A DNA stretch of 40,313 nt from the NCBI GenBank assembly GCA_023393755.1, contig JAEXCA010000172.1:1-40313 (forward strand), in the 5' to 3' direction. This DNA comes from Actinomycetes bacterium. Lineage in GTDB: Bacteria > Actinomycetota > Actinomycetes > Propionibacteriales > Propionibacteriaceae. The position numbers and the translations under genes were made by a program. How positions within the stretch are numbered: the stretch's first letter is position 1; each line of letters opens with the position of its first letter. The notes under the pieces were generated by a model. That model saw only the letters and a list, made by a program, of their open reading frames with translations, was not told the DNA's origin and searched no databases. Of the stretch, positions 24,284 through 31,570 are shown in pieces.

Positions 24284-24303
24284 CTGAGGGTGGTACACCT
24301 CAG
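24284..24303. promoter_or_regulatory. Inverted repeat upstream of the HTH gene, candidate operator
   Basis: CTGAGG and CCTCAG flank an 8-nt centre, beginning 8 nt upstream of the HTH ATG and reaching into its Shine-Dalgarno. The position suits autoregulation; it could also be an RNA hairpin. Confidence 0.35.
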
Positions 24304-24448
24304 AAAGCCCTCGGGGCGCCCGTTTTGTGACACCCGAGATCGACGACGGCCGGCCCTCGCCGAGGTGGGCGGAGCGGGCCGGACGGGGCGAGGCTCGGGA
24401 AGTGCTGATCGCCGTTGCTCGACCAACGTCGCCGTGCGACCGGAACAG

Positions 24449-24484
24449 ACCGGTGCCCCCGGAGTCGACTCCGAGGGCACCGGT
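24449..24484 (-). terminator. Long palindromic terminator
   Basis: A 36-nt palindrome (ACCGGTGCCC... to ...GGGCACCGGT, centred on GGAGTCGACTCC) with one mismatch pair, 10 nt beyond the stop of the Ala/Asp/Lys-rich protein gene. Confidence 0.7.
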
Positions 24485-24494
24485 CAGGTGATGC

Positions 24495-25661
24495 TCAGCG
24501 TTGCGCCTGGCTGAAGCCGGCGGCTTCAGCCGCCTCGGCGCTGGTGAACCAGACGTCGGCGTTGGCCTTGTCGTAGCCCGCGCTGCCCGGGACGCGGAAC
24601 TTGCGGGTCCGGCTGTTGGCCTTCACCTGGTACCCCTCCGGCGGTTCGGAGCCCTGGAAGGACCCCTCTCCGAAGGGGCTATCCGCGAAAGGGGCGGCAT
24701 CGTCTCCCTCGACGGCGTCCTTGACCTCGTCCACCGCGTCCTCGACCTTGTCGGCCACCTGCTCGGCGGCGTCCGCCACGGCCTCCTTGGCGTCGCCGGC
24801 GAGGTCCTTGGCGGTCTCGACCGCGTCCTCCGCGGCGTCCTTGACGTCCTCCGCCAGGTCGGCTGCGGCGTCCTTGGCATCGTCCAGCTTGTCGGCCGCG
24901 GCGTCCTTGACGTCCTCGACCTTGTCGGCGACCTTCTCCGCGGCCTGCCTGGCACTCTCGGCCACCTTGTGGACGGACTCGGTCGGGTCGGCGACGTAGG
25001 CGTCGGCCGGGGTGTGGGCATGCCAACCGTCGGTCGGCGGGGCGAGCAGCTTGCGGATGGCCACCACCACGCCGCCCAGCAGGGCGCCGGCCAGCAGAAG
25101 CTTGCCGAAGGTCCTCGGCCAGCTGCGCTTGCGGGCCTTCTCGGCCTTGCGCAGTTCCTTGGAGACCACCGCGGTGGCCATCGCCAACTGGGCGGCGGCC
25201 TCGGCGGCCAGCGGCTGCTTGGCGAGGTCCTTCAGGGCGCTGGCCATCTTGGGCAGGACGTCGTCCTGCACTGTCGAACGGGCGTCCTCCACCAGGGACG
25301 GGATGCGCTCCAGCACGTCGTCGAGCGCGGGCCGGACCCGCCCCACCGCGGTGCCCACCGCGGGCGGAACGGCATGCAACGCGGTGTCGATCGTCGGCTG
25401 GACGCGCTCGTACGCGTCGGCGGCGAACCGTGCGCCGCGGACCTGGGCGTCGTGCAGCACCGGCCGCACCCGGGAGTAGGTGTCCGAGGCCACCTTCGAG
25501 GTGACCCGTCCGGCTTCCTCGGCCAGCGGACCGAGATAGTCCGCTGCCTGGTCGATCAGGGGGGCGAGGCGCTCTGCGGCGTCCACGAAAGCCTCCGACG
25601 CCTTCTTTGCGGCTACCTGGGCGGTGTCCTCGACGGTGTCGATCAATTTCTTGCGGGCCAT
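24495..25661 (-). CDS. Membrane-anchored Ala/Asp/Lys-rich repeat protein with C-terminal sunset-type domain
   Basis: The 388-residue protein starts at ATG 25661 (MARKKLIDTVEDTAQ) behind GGAGGAACC. Residues 1-175 are helical and charged. One membrane helix follows at about 186-203 (KLLLAGALLGGVVVAI), flanked by Lys/Arg. Residues 225-320 are a low-complexity amphipathic helix built on a recurring VKDAAAD/LAEDVKDAAED pattern, like LEA or YtxH-type proteins. The C-terminal ~40 residues (VKANSRTRKFRVPGS, DVWFTSAEAAEAAGF) match what I know as the sunset domain of actinobacterial proteins. It may act at the envelope, for instance in stress protection (inference). The gene is divergent from ppiA. Confidence 0.8.
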   Translation of the reverse strand: MARKKLIDTVEDTAQVAAKKASEAFVDAAERLAPLIDQAADYLGPLAEEAGRVTSKVASDTYSRVRPVLHDAQVRGARFAADAYERVQPTIDTALHAVPPAVGTAVGRVRPALDDVLERIPSLVEDARSTVQDDVLPKMASALKDLAKQPLAAEAAAQLAMATAVVSKELRKAEKARKRSWPRTFGKLLLAGALLGGVVVAIRKLLAPPTDGWHAHTPADAYVADPTESVHKVAESARQAAEKVADKVEDVKDAAADKLDDAKDAAADLAEDVKDAAEDAVETAKDLAGDAKEAVADAAEQVADKVEDAVDEVKDAVEGDDAAPFADSPFGEGSFQGSEPPEGYQVKANSRTRKFRVPGSAGYDKANADVWFTSAEAAEAAGFSQAQR

Positions 25662-25782
25662 GGTTCCTCCGTGCTCCCACTCGCGGTGTTGCTCGCTGAT
25701 TCCCCCACCGTACTCGGCCGATGGAGGCGCTGGTAGGGAATCTGGAAGGATGTGGAAGGACTGTTCGATGAAAGGAACCCCG

Positions 25783-26298
25783 GTGGCCCAGACCGCAACC
25801 CTGCACACCAACCACGGCGACATCGTGATCACGCTGTTCCCCGACCACGCGCCCAAGACGGTGGCGAACTTCGTCGGTCTGGCGACCGGCACCAAGGAGT
25901 ACCTCGACCCGGAATCCGGTGAGCCGACCACCGGCAACTTCTATGACGGCCTGATCTTCCACCGGATCATCGACGGCTTCATGATCCAGGGCGGCGACCC
26001 GATCGGCAACGGCACCGGCGGCCCCGGCTACAAGTTCGGCGACGAGATCCACCCCGAACTGATCTTCAACCGGCCCTACCTGCTCGCCATGGCCAACGCC
26101 GGCGCGGGCACCAACGGCTCGCAGTTCTTCATCACGGTGGTGCCGACCCCGCACCTGAACCGCCGACACACCATCTTCGGTGAGGTGCTGGACGAGGCTT
26201 CGCAGCGCGTGGTGGACGAGATCGCCGCGGTGCCGACCGGCCGGATGGACCGTCCGATCGAGCCGGTGGTGATCGACTCGGTCACTATCACCGACTGA
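25783..26298 (+). CDS. ppiA: Peptidyl-prolyl cis-trans isomerase, cyclophilin type
   Basis: The 171-residue cytoplasmic cyclophilin contains FHRIIDGFMIQGGDP (catalytic Arg), GGPGYKFGDE, LAMANAGAGTNGSQFFI and LNRRHTIFGEV. It catalyses proline isomerisation during folding and closely resembles actinobacterial PpiA. I chose GTG 25783 (MAQTATLHTNHGD) because AAAGGA lies 7 nt upstream; an in-frame ATG at 25768 adds five residues. A compound hairpin follows the stop. Confidence 0.93.
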   Translation: MAQTATLHTNHGDIVITLFPDHAPKTVANFVGLATGTKEYLDPESGEPTTGNFYDGLIFHRIIDGFMIQGGDPIGNGTGGPGYKFGDEIHPELIFNRPYLLAMANAGAGTNGSQFFITVVPTPHLNRRHTIFGEVLDEASQRVVDEIAAVPTGRMDRPIEPVVIDSVTITD

Positions 26299-26308
26299 CC
26301 CTCACCAT

Positions 26309-26346
26309 GGTGGACAGTCCTTGGCGTAGCCGAGGATTTGTCCACC
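26309..26346 (+). terminator. Compound hairpin after ppiA
   Basis: The outer stem GGTGGACA / TGTCCACC encloses an inner stem CTTGGC / GCCGAG (with a G-U pair) and a GTA loop, starting 10 nt after the stop. Confidence 0.6.
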
Positions 26347-26410
26347 GTCAGCCGACCCCCGACAAGGTGGACGCGTTCTGGTTGGCATCGCCGGATCGCG
26401 CTCACCTCGC

Positions 26411-26606
26411 GGTTGGGCAGGACTGCTCGGTCGACTCGCAGATTGGCGCCGCATATGACGGCAGGCCAGGGCCGGTCCAGTGATCAATGCGCATCCGCAC
26501 CGCATACCAGGCCGGGAAAGGCGTCCATATACGGCGCTGGTGCGCGGTGACGGCGGGGTGCTGTTCACGGCTCCGCCATATCCGGCGCGAATGCGCGACG
26601 TGGCGA
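26411..26606. repeat. Dispersed repeat element, copy B
   Basis: Has the same plan as copy A: forward units near 26438-26461 (degenerate) and 26487-26513, inverted units at 26523-26547 and 26573-26600. Unit-to-unit distances are 42, 36 and 86 nt from matching points, against about 43, 44 and 90 in copy A. Flanking bases (GGTTG on the left, GTGGCG on the right) also match. Confidence 0.65.
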
Positions 26607-26634
26607 GGAGGACCGTCCAACTACCGGAGGCCGG

Positions 26635-26913
26635 TCAGCCGGCGCCGAGGGAGAAGGCGGCCTCCAGGTCGTGGGTGGAGTAGGCCCGGAAGGCGACGTG
26701 GGTCTCGGTGTCGAGCACGCCCGGCACCTTGTTGAGCTGGTCGGCCACCGTGGTGGCGACGTCGTCGATGGTGCGCACCCTGACCAGCGCGATCAGGTCG
26801 ATCGTGCCGGTGACCGAGTAGACCTCGGAGACGCCGTCCAGGTCGGCGATCTGCCGGGCGACCTCGGGGATGCGGGCGGTGTCGGCCTTGACGAACACAA
26901 TCGCGGTGATCAT
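26635..26913 (-). CDS. Stand-alone Lrp/AsnC ligand-binding (RAM) domain protein
   Basis: The 92-residue protein (MITAIVFVKADTARI, VYSVTGTIDLIALVRV, LDTETHVAFRAYSTHDL) is the beta-alpha-beta RAM domain of Lrp/AsnC regulators without an HTH. Such proteins bind amino acids as oligomers and may modulate full-length Lrp proteins. ATG 26913 is 6 nt after TAGGAT with no Shine-Dalgarno, so it is probably leaderless. Confidence 0.9.
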   Translation of the reverse strand: MITAIVFVKADTARIPEVARQIADLDGVSEVYSVTGTIDLIALVRVRTIDDVATTVADQLNKVPGVLDTETHVAFRAYSTHDLEAAFSLGAG

Positions 26914-26919
26914 GACCGC

Positions 26920-26925
26920 ATCCTA
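26920..26925 (-). promoter_or_regulatory. -10 element (TAGGAT), leaderless start of the RAM-domain gene
   Basis: TAGGAT on the minus strand, 6 nt before the ATG. Confidence 0.5.
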
Positions 26926-26952
26926 ACCGTGCGGCCCGGAGCGAGGACGAGG

Positions 26953-27047
26953 CTTCGACAGGCTCAGCCATCGTCAGCCGGCGCAGACGATCCTGGTCTC
27001 GCGGACGATCCCTGAGTTCCCGGATGATCCCCGAGCTTGGCGAAGGG
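26953..27047. repeat. Inverted pair of REP-like motifs
   Basis: The left arm CTTCGACAGGCTCAGCCA (26953-26970) and the right arm CCCCGAGCTTGGCGAAGGG (27029-27047) are imperfect inverted copies of the same motif seen singly at 15143. Between them GACGATCC recurs. This resembles a BIME/REPIN-like unit, and lies between the nuclease stop and the RAM-domain gene. Confidence 0.5.
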
Positions 27048-27073
27048 TCGTTTCAGGAGGGCGCTGGTCGGGC

Positions 27074-28822
27074 TCAGCCGGCCCGACGCAGGCCGAGCGC
27101 CAGGTCGCTCAGTTGGCCTTCGGCCACGCCGATGTGCAGTGGCCACGCCCAGTCGCCCTCGATCTCGATCAGCCGGACGCCGGGCTGCTCCAGCCAGGCG
27201 GCGATCCGCTCGGTCTCCTCGACCAGGGCCGGGGCGGTCGGCCCGAGGCCGGGCAGCACCGTTTCGGCGGTGGTGACCGCGTCCCGGGCGACCCGCTGCG
27301 GTACCTCGCCCGGATGGGCGACGGCGGCCCCGGCCAGCCGGCCGTGCCGGATCACGTGGATCTGCCAGGCCGGGGCGGGTGCCCGTCCCGCGGCGGTGAC
27401 GTCCACCCGCCGGGCCGCCACGATCTGTGGGCAGCCGGCCAGGCTGGCCAGCCGGTGGTGCCGGATCGCCGCGGCCAGGAACACCCGCAGCCGTTCGACC
27501 AGCATGCGGGCCTCCTCGTAGCGCAGCTGCTCAACCAGGGTTCGCAGCCGCGGCTGGACCGCGGCCAGCACCGGTCGGACGTCCACCTCGAGCGCCGTCC
27601 GTACCCGGTCGATCAGCGCGCCGTAGTCGTCGCGGGTGATCCTCAACTCGCATGGCGCGACACACCTCCCGAGTTCGCCGAGCATGCAGGGCGAGCTGGG
27701 TGTGCGCAGCGACAGTCGTCTGGTGCACTGCCGGATCGGGAAGGCGTCGTGCAGCGCGGCCATGGTGTCCTCGGCGGCCTGCCGGCGGGAGAACGGGCCG
27801 AAGTAGCTGGCGCCGTCCGCCCCGACCGTCCTGACGATCGACAGCCGGGGGAAGGGTTCGGCGGTGATCTTCAGCCACTGCTGCCGTTCGGGGAACTTCG
27901 ACCGCCGGTTGTACCGCGGCGAATGCGCGGCGATCAGCCGCAGTTCGAGCACCTCCGCCTCGAGTTCGGTGCGGCAGACGGTGGTCTCCACCGCGGTGGC
28001 GATCCGCACCATCTCGTCGATCCGGGGACGGGTCTCGGCGGCGGTGAAGTAGCTGCGGACCCGGTTGCGCAGGTTCCGGCTCTTGCCGACGTACAACACC
28101 TGACGGCGCACCACGCCCTCGGCGTCCGGCAGGTCGGCGACGAACTGGTAGATCCCCGGCGCGGACGGGACGCCGGCCGCCAGTGTTCGTTTGGCGCGGC
28201 GCTGTGGCGACACCCGCCGGGTGCACTCCAGCAGGTCGGCCAGGGTGGAGATGCCGAGATTGCCCACCCGTTCCAGCAGGTAGTGCAGCACGTCCACCGT
28301 CACCCGGGCGTCCGATAGCGCCCGGTGGTTCGCCTCGTGGGTCGACCGGACGTGATGCGCCAGGGTCGACAGCTTCACGTTCGGCACCTCGTCGCGCAGC
28401 AGCACGCTGCGGGCCAGCGCGACGGTGTCGACCACCTCCGGCCTGGGCCACGGATAGCCGTGGGTCTCGCAGGCTCGTTTCAAAAAGCCGATGTCGAACC
28501 GGGCGTTGTGCGCGACCAGGACGCTGTCCCCGGCGAACTCCAGCCAGGCCGGCAGCACCTCGGCCAGGGTCGGCGCACTGGCCACCATGCTGTCGGTGAT
28601 ACCGGTCAGGACGGCGATCAGCGGCGGGATGTGCGCCTGCGGGTTCACCAGGGTCTGGAACTCGCCCAGCACCTCGCCGCCGCGCACCTTGACCGCGCCG
28701 AACTCGGTGATGGCGTCCTCCGCAGCCCCGCCGGTGGTCTCCAGGTCGACCACGCAGAAGGTCACCTGGCTCAGCGCCGGGCTGAGCTCGTCGAAGCTCG
28801 GCTGGGAGGGCAGTGCGGTCAC
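27074..28822 (-). CDS. DEDDh exonuclease fused to a UvrC-like GIY-YIG endonuclease domain
   Basis: The 582-residue protein has an N-terminal DnaQ-type 3'-5' exonuclease with all five DEDDh residues (D26 and E28 in VVDLETTG, Asp in HNARFDIGFL, His and Asp in HRALSDAR). From about residue 235 follows a GIY-YIG domain (APGIYQF, VLYVGKSRNLRNRV, the Glu-rich ELEAEVLELRLI helix) and a UvrC-like cysteine segment (CMLGELGRCVAPC). The same fusion is Rv2191 in M. tuberculosis and resembles E. coli Cho combined with epsilon. It probably acts in DNA repair. I chose GTG 28822, 7 nt after TACCGT; the open frame continues upstream with poor composition. Confidence 0.9.
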   Translation of the reverse strand: MTALPSQPSFDELSPALSQVTFCVVDLETTGGAAEDAITEFGAVKVRGGEVLGEFQTLVNPQAHIPPLIAVLTGITDSMVASAPTLAEVLPAWLEFAGDSVLVAHNARFDIGFLKRACETHGYPWPRPEVVDTVALARSVLLRDEVPNVKLSTLAHHVRSTHEANHRALSDARVTVDVLHYLLERVGNLGISTLADLLECTRRVSPQRRAKRTLAAGVPSAPGIYQFVADLPDAEGVVRRQVLYVGKSRNLRNRVRSYFTAAETRPRIDEMVRIATAVETTVCRTELEAEVLELRLIAAHSPRYNRRSKFPERQQWLKITAEPFPRLSIVRTVGADGASYFGPFSRRQAAEDTMAALHDAFPIRQCTRRLSLRTPSSPCMLGELGRCVAPCELRITRDDYGALIDRVRTALEVDVRPVLAAVQPRLRTLVEQLRYEEARMLVERLRVFLAAAIRHHRLASLAGCPQIVAARRVDVTAAGRAPAPAWQIHVIRHGRLAGAAVAHPGEVPQRVARDAVTTAETVLPGLGPTAPALVEETERIAAWLEQPGVRLIEIEGDWAWPLHIGVAEGQLSDLALGLRRAG

Positions 28823-29138
28823 GTCCCGGACGGTAGACGCCCAGTCTGACAGAACTGATCGTTGGTGGCTCTCAGGACCCGAGGTCGGTACCCACTCAGC
28901 CACTGGCCCGGCATCGCCAGGACCACTGACAGTGCCTGCCATATCGCCACAGAGCAGCGTGACTTCGGCCCGCTCCAGATGTTCGACCAGGTGGTTTCCA
29001 CGTCGCCGGTGGCGAGAACCCAGCGTGCGGACGCTCCTGGAAGGCTTGCGTTTCCGCGGGGTCAATGAGCAAGGGCTGAGGACGGATGATGACGCACTCC
29101 GTCTGTTTTTGTCAGTGCCCGCCGGCAGGATCGTCGGC
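28823..29138. other. Gene-free divergent gap
   Basis: This 316-nt gap lies between the nuclease and the four-cysteine protein. The nuclease frame stays open on the minus strand up to about 29140 but has poor codon bias. Apart from the nuclease -10 box I see no gene, repeat or RNA. Confidence 0.5.
28830..28835 (-). promoter_or_regulatory. -10 element (TACCGT), leaderless start of the nuclease
   Basis: TACCGT on the minus strand is followed by 7 nt and the GTG start; no Shine-Dalgarno. Confidence 0.45.
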
Positions 29139-29390
29139 ATGGAATCTCTGCATGTCGATTGCGCGAGTTGCCGGGCCCGGGGTCCGGCCTGCTCCGACTG
29201 TGTGATCTCGGCCCTGCTCGGGCCGATCGACGCCGACGTCCAGCTCGGTACCGACGAGGTGGGGGCGCTCGCGGCGCTGGCCGGCGGAGGCCTGATCGCG
29301 CCGCTGCGGCTGATCCGAGGGTCGGCCCAGGAGCATCGTTTCCCGCCAGAAACCGGGACGGGCTTGGCAACTGCCCTGCCTTACCCTTAG
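29139..29390 (+). CDS. Small four-cysteine protein, conserved in actinobacteria
   Basis: The 83-residue protein begins MESLHVDCASCRARGPACSD and has cysteines at positions 8, 11, 18 and 21 (C-x2-C-x6-C-x2-C), a probable zinc or Fe-S site. A helical segment follows (EVGALAALAGGGLIAPLRLI). I recall short actinobacterial proteins with this VDCxxC...CxDC start, function unknown. ATG 29139 has AGGA 8-9 nt upstream. The NlpC/P60 gene starts 54 nt downstream, so the two may be cotranscribed. Confidence 0.75.
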   Translation: MESLHVDCASCRARGPACSDCVISALLGPIDADVQLGTDEVGALAALAGGGLIAPLRLIRGSAQEHRFPPETGTGLATALPYP

Positions 29391-29444
29391 GGTTTTCTCA
29401 GTTTTAGTTCAGCTGGTCAGATCGGCCGGCTCGGAGAGGATTGC

Positions 29445-30482
29445 ATGGCACCGCGCGTCTGGCTCAAGTCCGCGCTGACCGTAGCGGTGACCGGCGTACT
29501 CCTGGCGGGTGTTTTCACGACGCCGGCGCAGGCCGAACCTTCCCCCAAGCCCAGCCCGTCCGCAACTCCCACCACGCTGAAGGACGCCAAGGACCAGGTC
29601 GTCGCGCTGGAGACCGAGGCTTCCGCGCTCGAAGAGGATCTGGAAGAGGCCAAGCTTGCGCTGGAGGACGGTAAGCGCCGGCTGCGTGGCCTGCTGGCCG
29701 ACATCGCAGCCCAACAGGCCAAGGTGGACGAGCTGAGCGAGCAGGCCCGGGTGATCGCGCTGATGCAGTTCCAGGGTCGGGGCATCGACACCACCGTCCA
29801 GCTCTTCACCGAAACCGATCCGGACGCCTTCCTCGACCGGCTCACCACCACCAGCAATGTCGACGCCACCCTGAACGCCACCCTGCAGGATCACCAGGTC
29901 GAGCAGGCCAACCTCACCGAACTGAAGCGGGCAGCCGAGGCCGAGGTGGCCGCGCTGGCCGCGGAGGAGAAGCGGCTGGAGGCGCTGGACGCGAAGCTGA
30001 AGGACCGGATCCAGCAGGCCGAGGCGCTGGTCGCCCGGTTGACCGAGGAGCAGCGCCGCCAGCTGGCGGCCCGCGACGGCGCCCGGGTCACCTTCGACAT
30101 CTCCGAGGCCGGCGATGCCAGCAAGGCGATCAAGAAGGTGATCGCCTACGCGGTCTCCAAGGTGCCCGACGGCCAGTACGTGACCGGTGCCGCCGGACCG
30201 ACCAACTTCGACTGCTCGGGGCTGGTGCTGGCCGCCTACCGTCAGATCGGCGTCTCGCTGCCGCATTCCTCGCGCAGCATGTACGGCTACGGACGCAAGG
30301 TCTCCCGCGACGAGCTGAAGCCCGGCGACCTGATCTTCTGGTACAGCCCGATCCATCACGTCGGCCTGTACATCGGCAACGGCAAGATCGTCCACGCCCG
30401 TAATCCGCGCAACGACCTGGTCATCCAGTCGCTCAGCTCCTACCCGGCGCCCTACACCGGCGCGCGTCGCCTGATCGGCTGA
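29445..30482 (+). CDS. Secreted NlpC/P60 peptidoglycan endopeptidase
   Basis: The 345-residue protein has a Sec signal peptide (cleavage after AQA, residue 30), then a long coiled coil (about residues 43-210), then an NlpC/P60 domain with Cys257 (NFDCSGLV), His305 (HHVGLYIG) and His317. It cleaves D-Glu-mDAP-type bonds in peptidoglycan stems. The coiled coil resembles RipA-like enzymes, where it shields or docks the catalytic domain. It corresponds in position to Rv2190c of M. tuberculosis. ATG 29445 follows GAGAGGA. Confidence 0.93.
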   Translation: MAPRVWLKSALTVAVTGVLLAGVFTTPAQAEPSPKPSPSATPTTLKDAKDQVVALETEASALEEDLEEAKLALEDGKRRLRGLLADIAAQQAKVDELSEQARVIALMQFQGRGIDTTVQLFTETDPDAFLDRLTTTSNVDATLNATLQDHQVEQANLTELKRAAEAEVAALAAEEKRLEALDAKLKDRIQQAEALVARLTEEQRRQLAARDGARVTFDISEAGDASKAIKKVIAYAVSKVPDGQYVTGAAGPTNFDCSGLVLAAYRQIGVSLPHSSRSMYGYGRKVSRDELKPGDLIFWYSPIHHVGLYIGNGKIVHARNPRNDLVIQSLSSYPAPYTGARRLIG

Positions 30483-30588
30483 CCGGGTCGGGGCGGAGAT
30501 CCGCCGCCGACGCTCCAGGTTCAGCACACCGATCCCGTCGCAGGGAACTTCGACGGATTCAGCCGACGCGTCCTGGGACCGTTCACTC

Positions 30589-30714
30589 TCGAAGCCTCGG
30601 CGACCCTTCGAGACTCGCGCTTCGCGCGACCTCAGGGATCGGTGGGTGCGGTCGAAGCCTCGGCGGCCCCTTCGAGACTCGCGCTTCGCGCGACCTCAGG
30701 GATCGGTGGGTGCG
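30589..30714. repeat. Tandem ~63-nt repeat, each copy with a hairpin
   Basis: Two adjacent copies (30589-30650 and 30652-30714) share TCGAAGCCTCGGCG, CCCTTCGAGACTCGCGCTTC, GCGCGACCTCAGGGATCGG and GTGGGTGCG, differing by about a base or two; a partial third (GGGATCGGTGGGCG) starts near 30719. Each contains the perfect inverted repeat TCGCGC-TTC-GCGCGA. It lies between the NlpC gene and the HExxH lipoprotein gene. Confidence 0.8.
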
Positions 30715-30738
30715 TTCGGGGATCGGTGGGCGGGTCCC

Positions 30739-30744
30739 TAGGCT
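30739..30744 (+). promoter_or_regulatory. -10 element (TAGGCT), leaderless start of the lipoprotein gene
   Basis: TAGGCT is followed by 7 nt and ATG 30752; no Shine-Dalgarno is present. Confidence 0.5.
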
Positions 30745-30751
30745 CGGGGGT

Positions 30752-31570
30752 ATGCACTGGCGGCTCCCGGCTCTCCTGCTCACGGCCACGTTGGTCGTGG
30801 GTTGCGCCCAGCCGGCGCCGCCACCGGCCACCGAGACTGCGCCGTCGCCCAGGGAGACCCTGCAGGTCACCGATTCCGCCTTCGGCCGGCTGCTCGCCCC
30901 GGCCTCGCTCCGGCCCGAGCAGCGCCGGGCCTGGCTGGAACGGATCGAGCGGACCTCCGCCACGCTGGCCGGTGCCGAACTCGGCCCGCTGGACGACGAC
31001 TGGGACGGGGTAATCGTGGTCGAACTACCGGCCACGCAGCGGGACTACACCGTCCTCGCCGGCGGCGGCAGCGATCAGGCGGCGGCCGTCACCCGGTGCG
31101 ACGGCGAGGAGTCCCCGATCACGGTCAACCCCGCCGTCGAGGCCGCGGCCGAGGAGTATCTCGACGCGCTGCTGCTGCACGAGGCGGTCCATGCCGCCAC
31201 CGGCTCGGCCTGCCGCCCCACGCCGCTGTGGATCGAGGAGGGGCTGGCCGAATGGCTGACCGTCCAGCACAGCGCGACCGCCGAGCGGGAGAACCGGGAG
31301 TGGCTCGATCACCGGCTCGCCGCCGCTGGACTGCCGTCCGGGCTACCCCAGGACAGCGCCTTCCGCGGCTCGGCCGCCGAGCTCTCCGGCGCCTACGCGC
31401 TGGCCGTGGCGGCCGTCGCCACGGCGGTCGAGCACCTGGGTCGGGAGGCGGCGATGGCCTACTTCGCGGCACCGGACGATCGGACCACCGAACTGATCGC
31501 CGACTGGTACCTGAGCCGGCTCCGGGAGCGTCCCGTCCCCGCGCCGGCTAGTGCGAATGCGCCGCGATGA
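30752..31570 (+). CDS. Putative HExxH metallopeptidase lipoprotein
   Basis: The 272-residue protein has a lipoprotein signal (MHWRLPALLLTATLVVGC, lipid Cys18) and a Pro/Thr-rich linker. It has a zincin-like site: HEAVH at residues 143-147 and, ~15 residues on, WIEEGLAEWLT, whose Glu fits the third zinc ligand of the peptidase MA (gluzincin) group. Two further cysteines (TRCDGEE, GSACRPT) bracket the site and could pair outside the cell. The substrate is unknown. ATG 30752 was chosen because of the signal and the -10 spacing. Its 3' end overlaps the convergent esterase gene by 23 bp. Confidence 0.8.
   Translation: MHWRLPALLLTATLVVGCAQPAPPPATETAPSPRETLQVTDSAFGRLLAPASLRPEQRRAWLERIERTSATLAGAELGPLDDDWDGVIVVELPATQRDYTVLAGGGSDQAAAVTRCDGEESPITVNPAVEAAAEEYLDALLLHEAVHAATGSACRPTPLWIEEGLAEWLTVQHSATAERENREWLDHRLAAAGLPSGLPQDSAFRGSAAELSGAYALAVAAVATAVEHLGREAAMAYFAAPDDRTTELIADWYLSRLRERPVPAPASANAPR

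Larger units (their letters stand above)
26299..26634. other. Gene-free gap between ppiA and the Lrp-type gene
   Basis: This 336-nt convergent gap holds the ppiA terminator hairpin and repeat copy B; I see no coding frame in it. Confidence 0.6.

Noticed and set aside
28823..29140. N-terminal extension of the nuclease frame to an ATG at 29140
   Set aside because: Codon bias is poor, no domain is present, and a -10 box sits 7 nt before GTG 28822.
29391..29444. c-di-AMP (ydaO-type) riboswitch upstream of the NlpC/P60 gene
   Set aside because: Such riboswitches often precede actinobacterial cell-wall hydrolase genes, but only 54 nt separate the preceding gene from the start and no matching core was seen.
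30589..30714. CRISPR array
   Set aside because: Only two adjacent copies without spacers of regular length, and no cas genes in the window.
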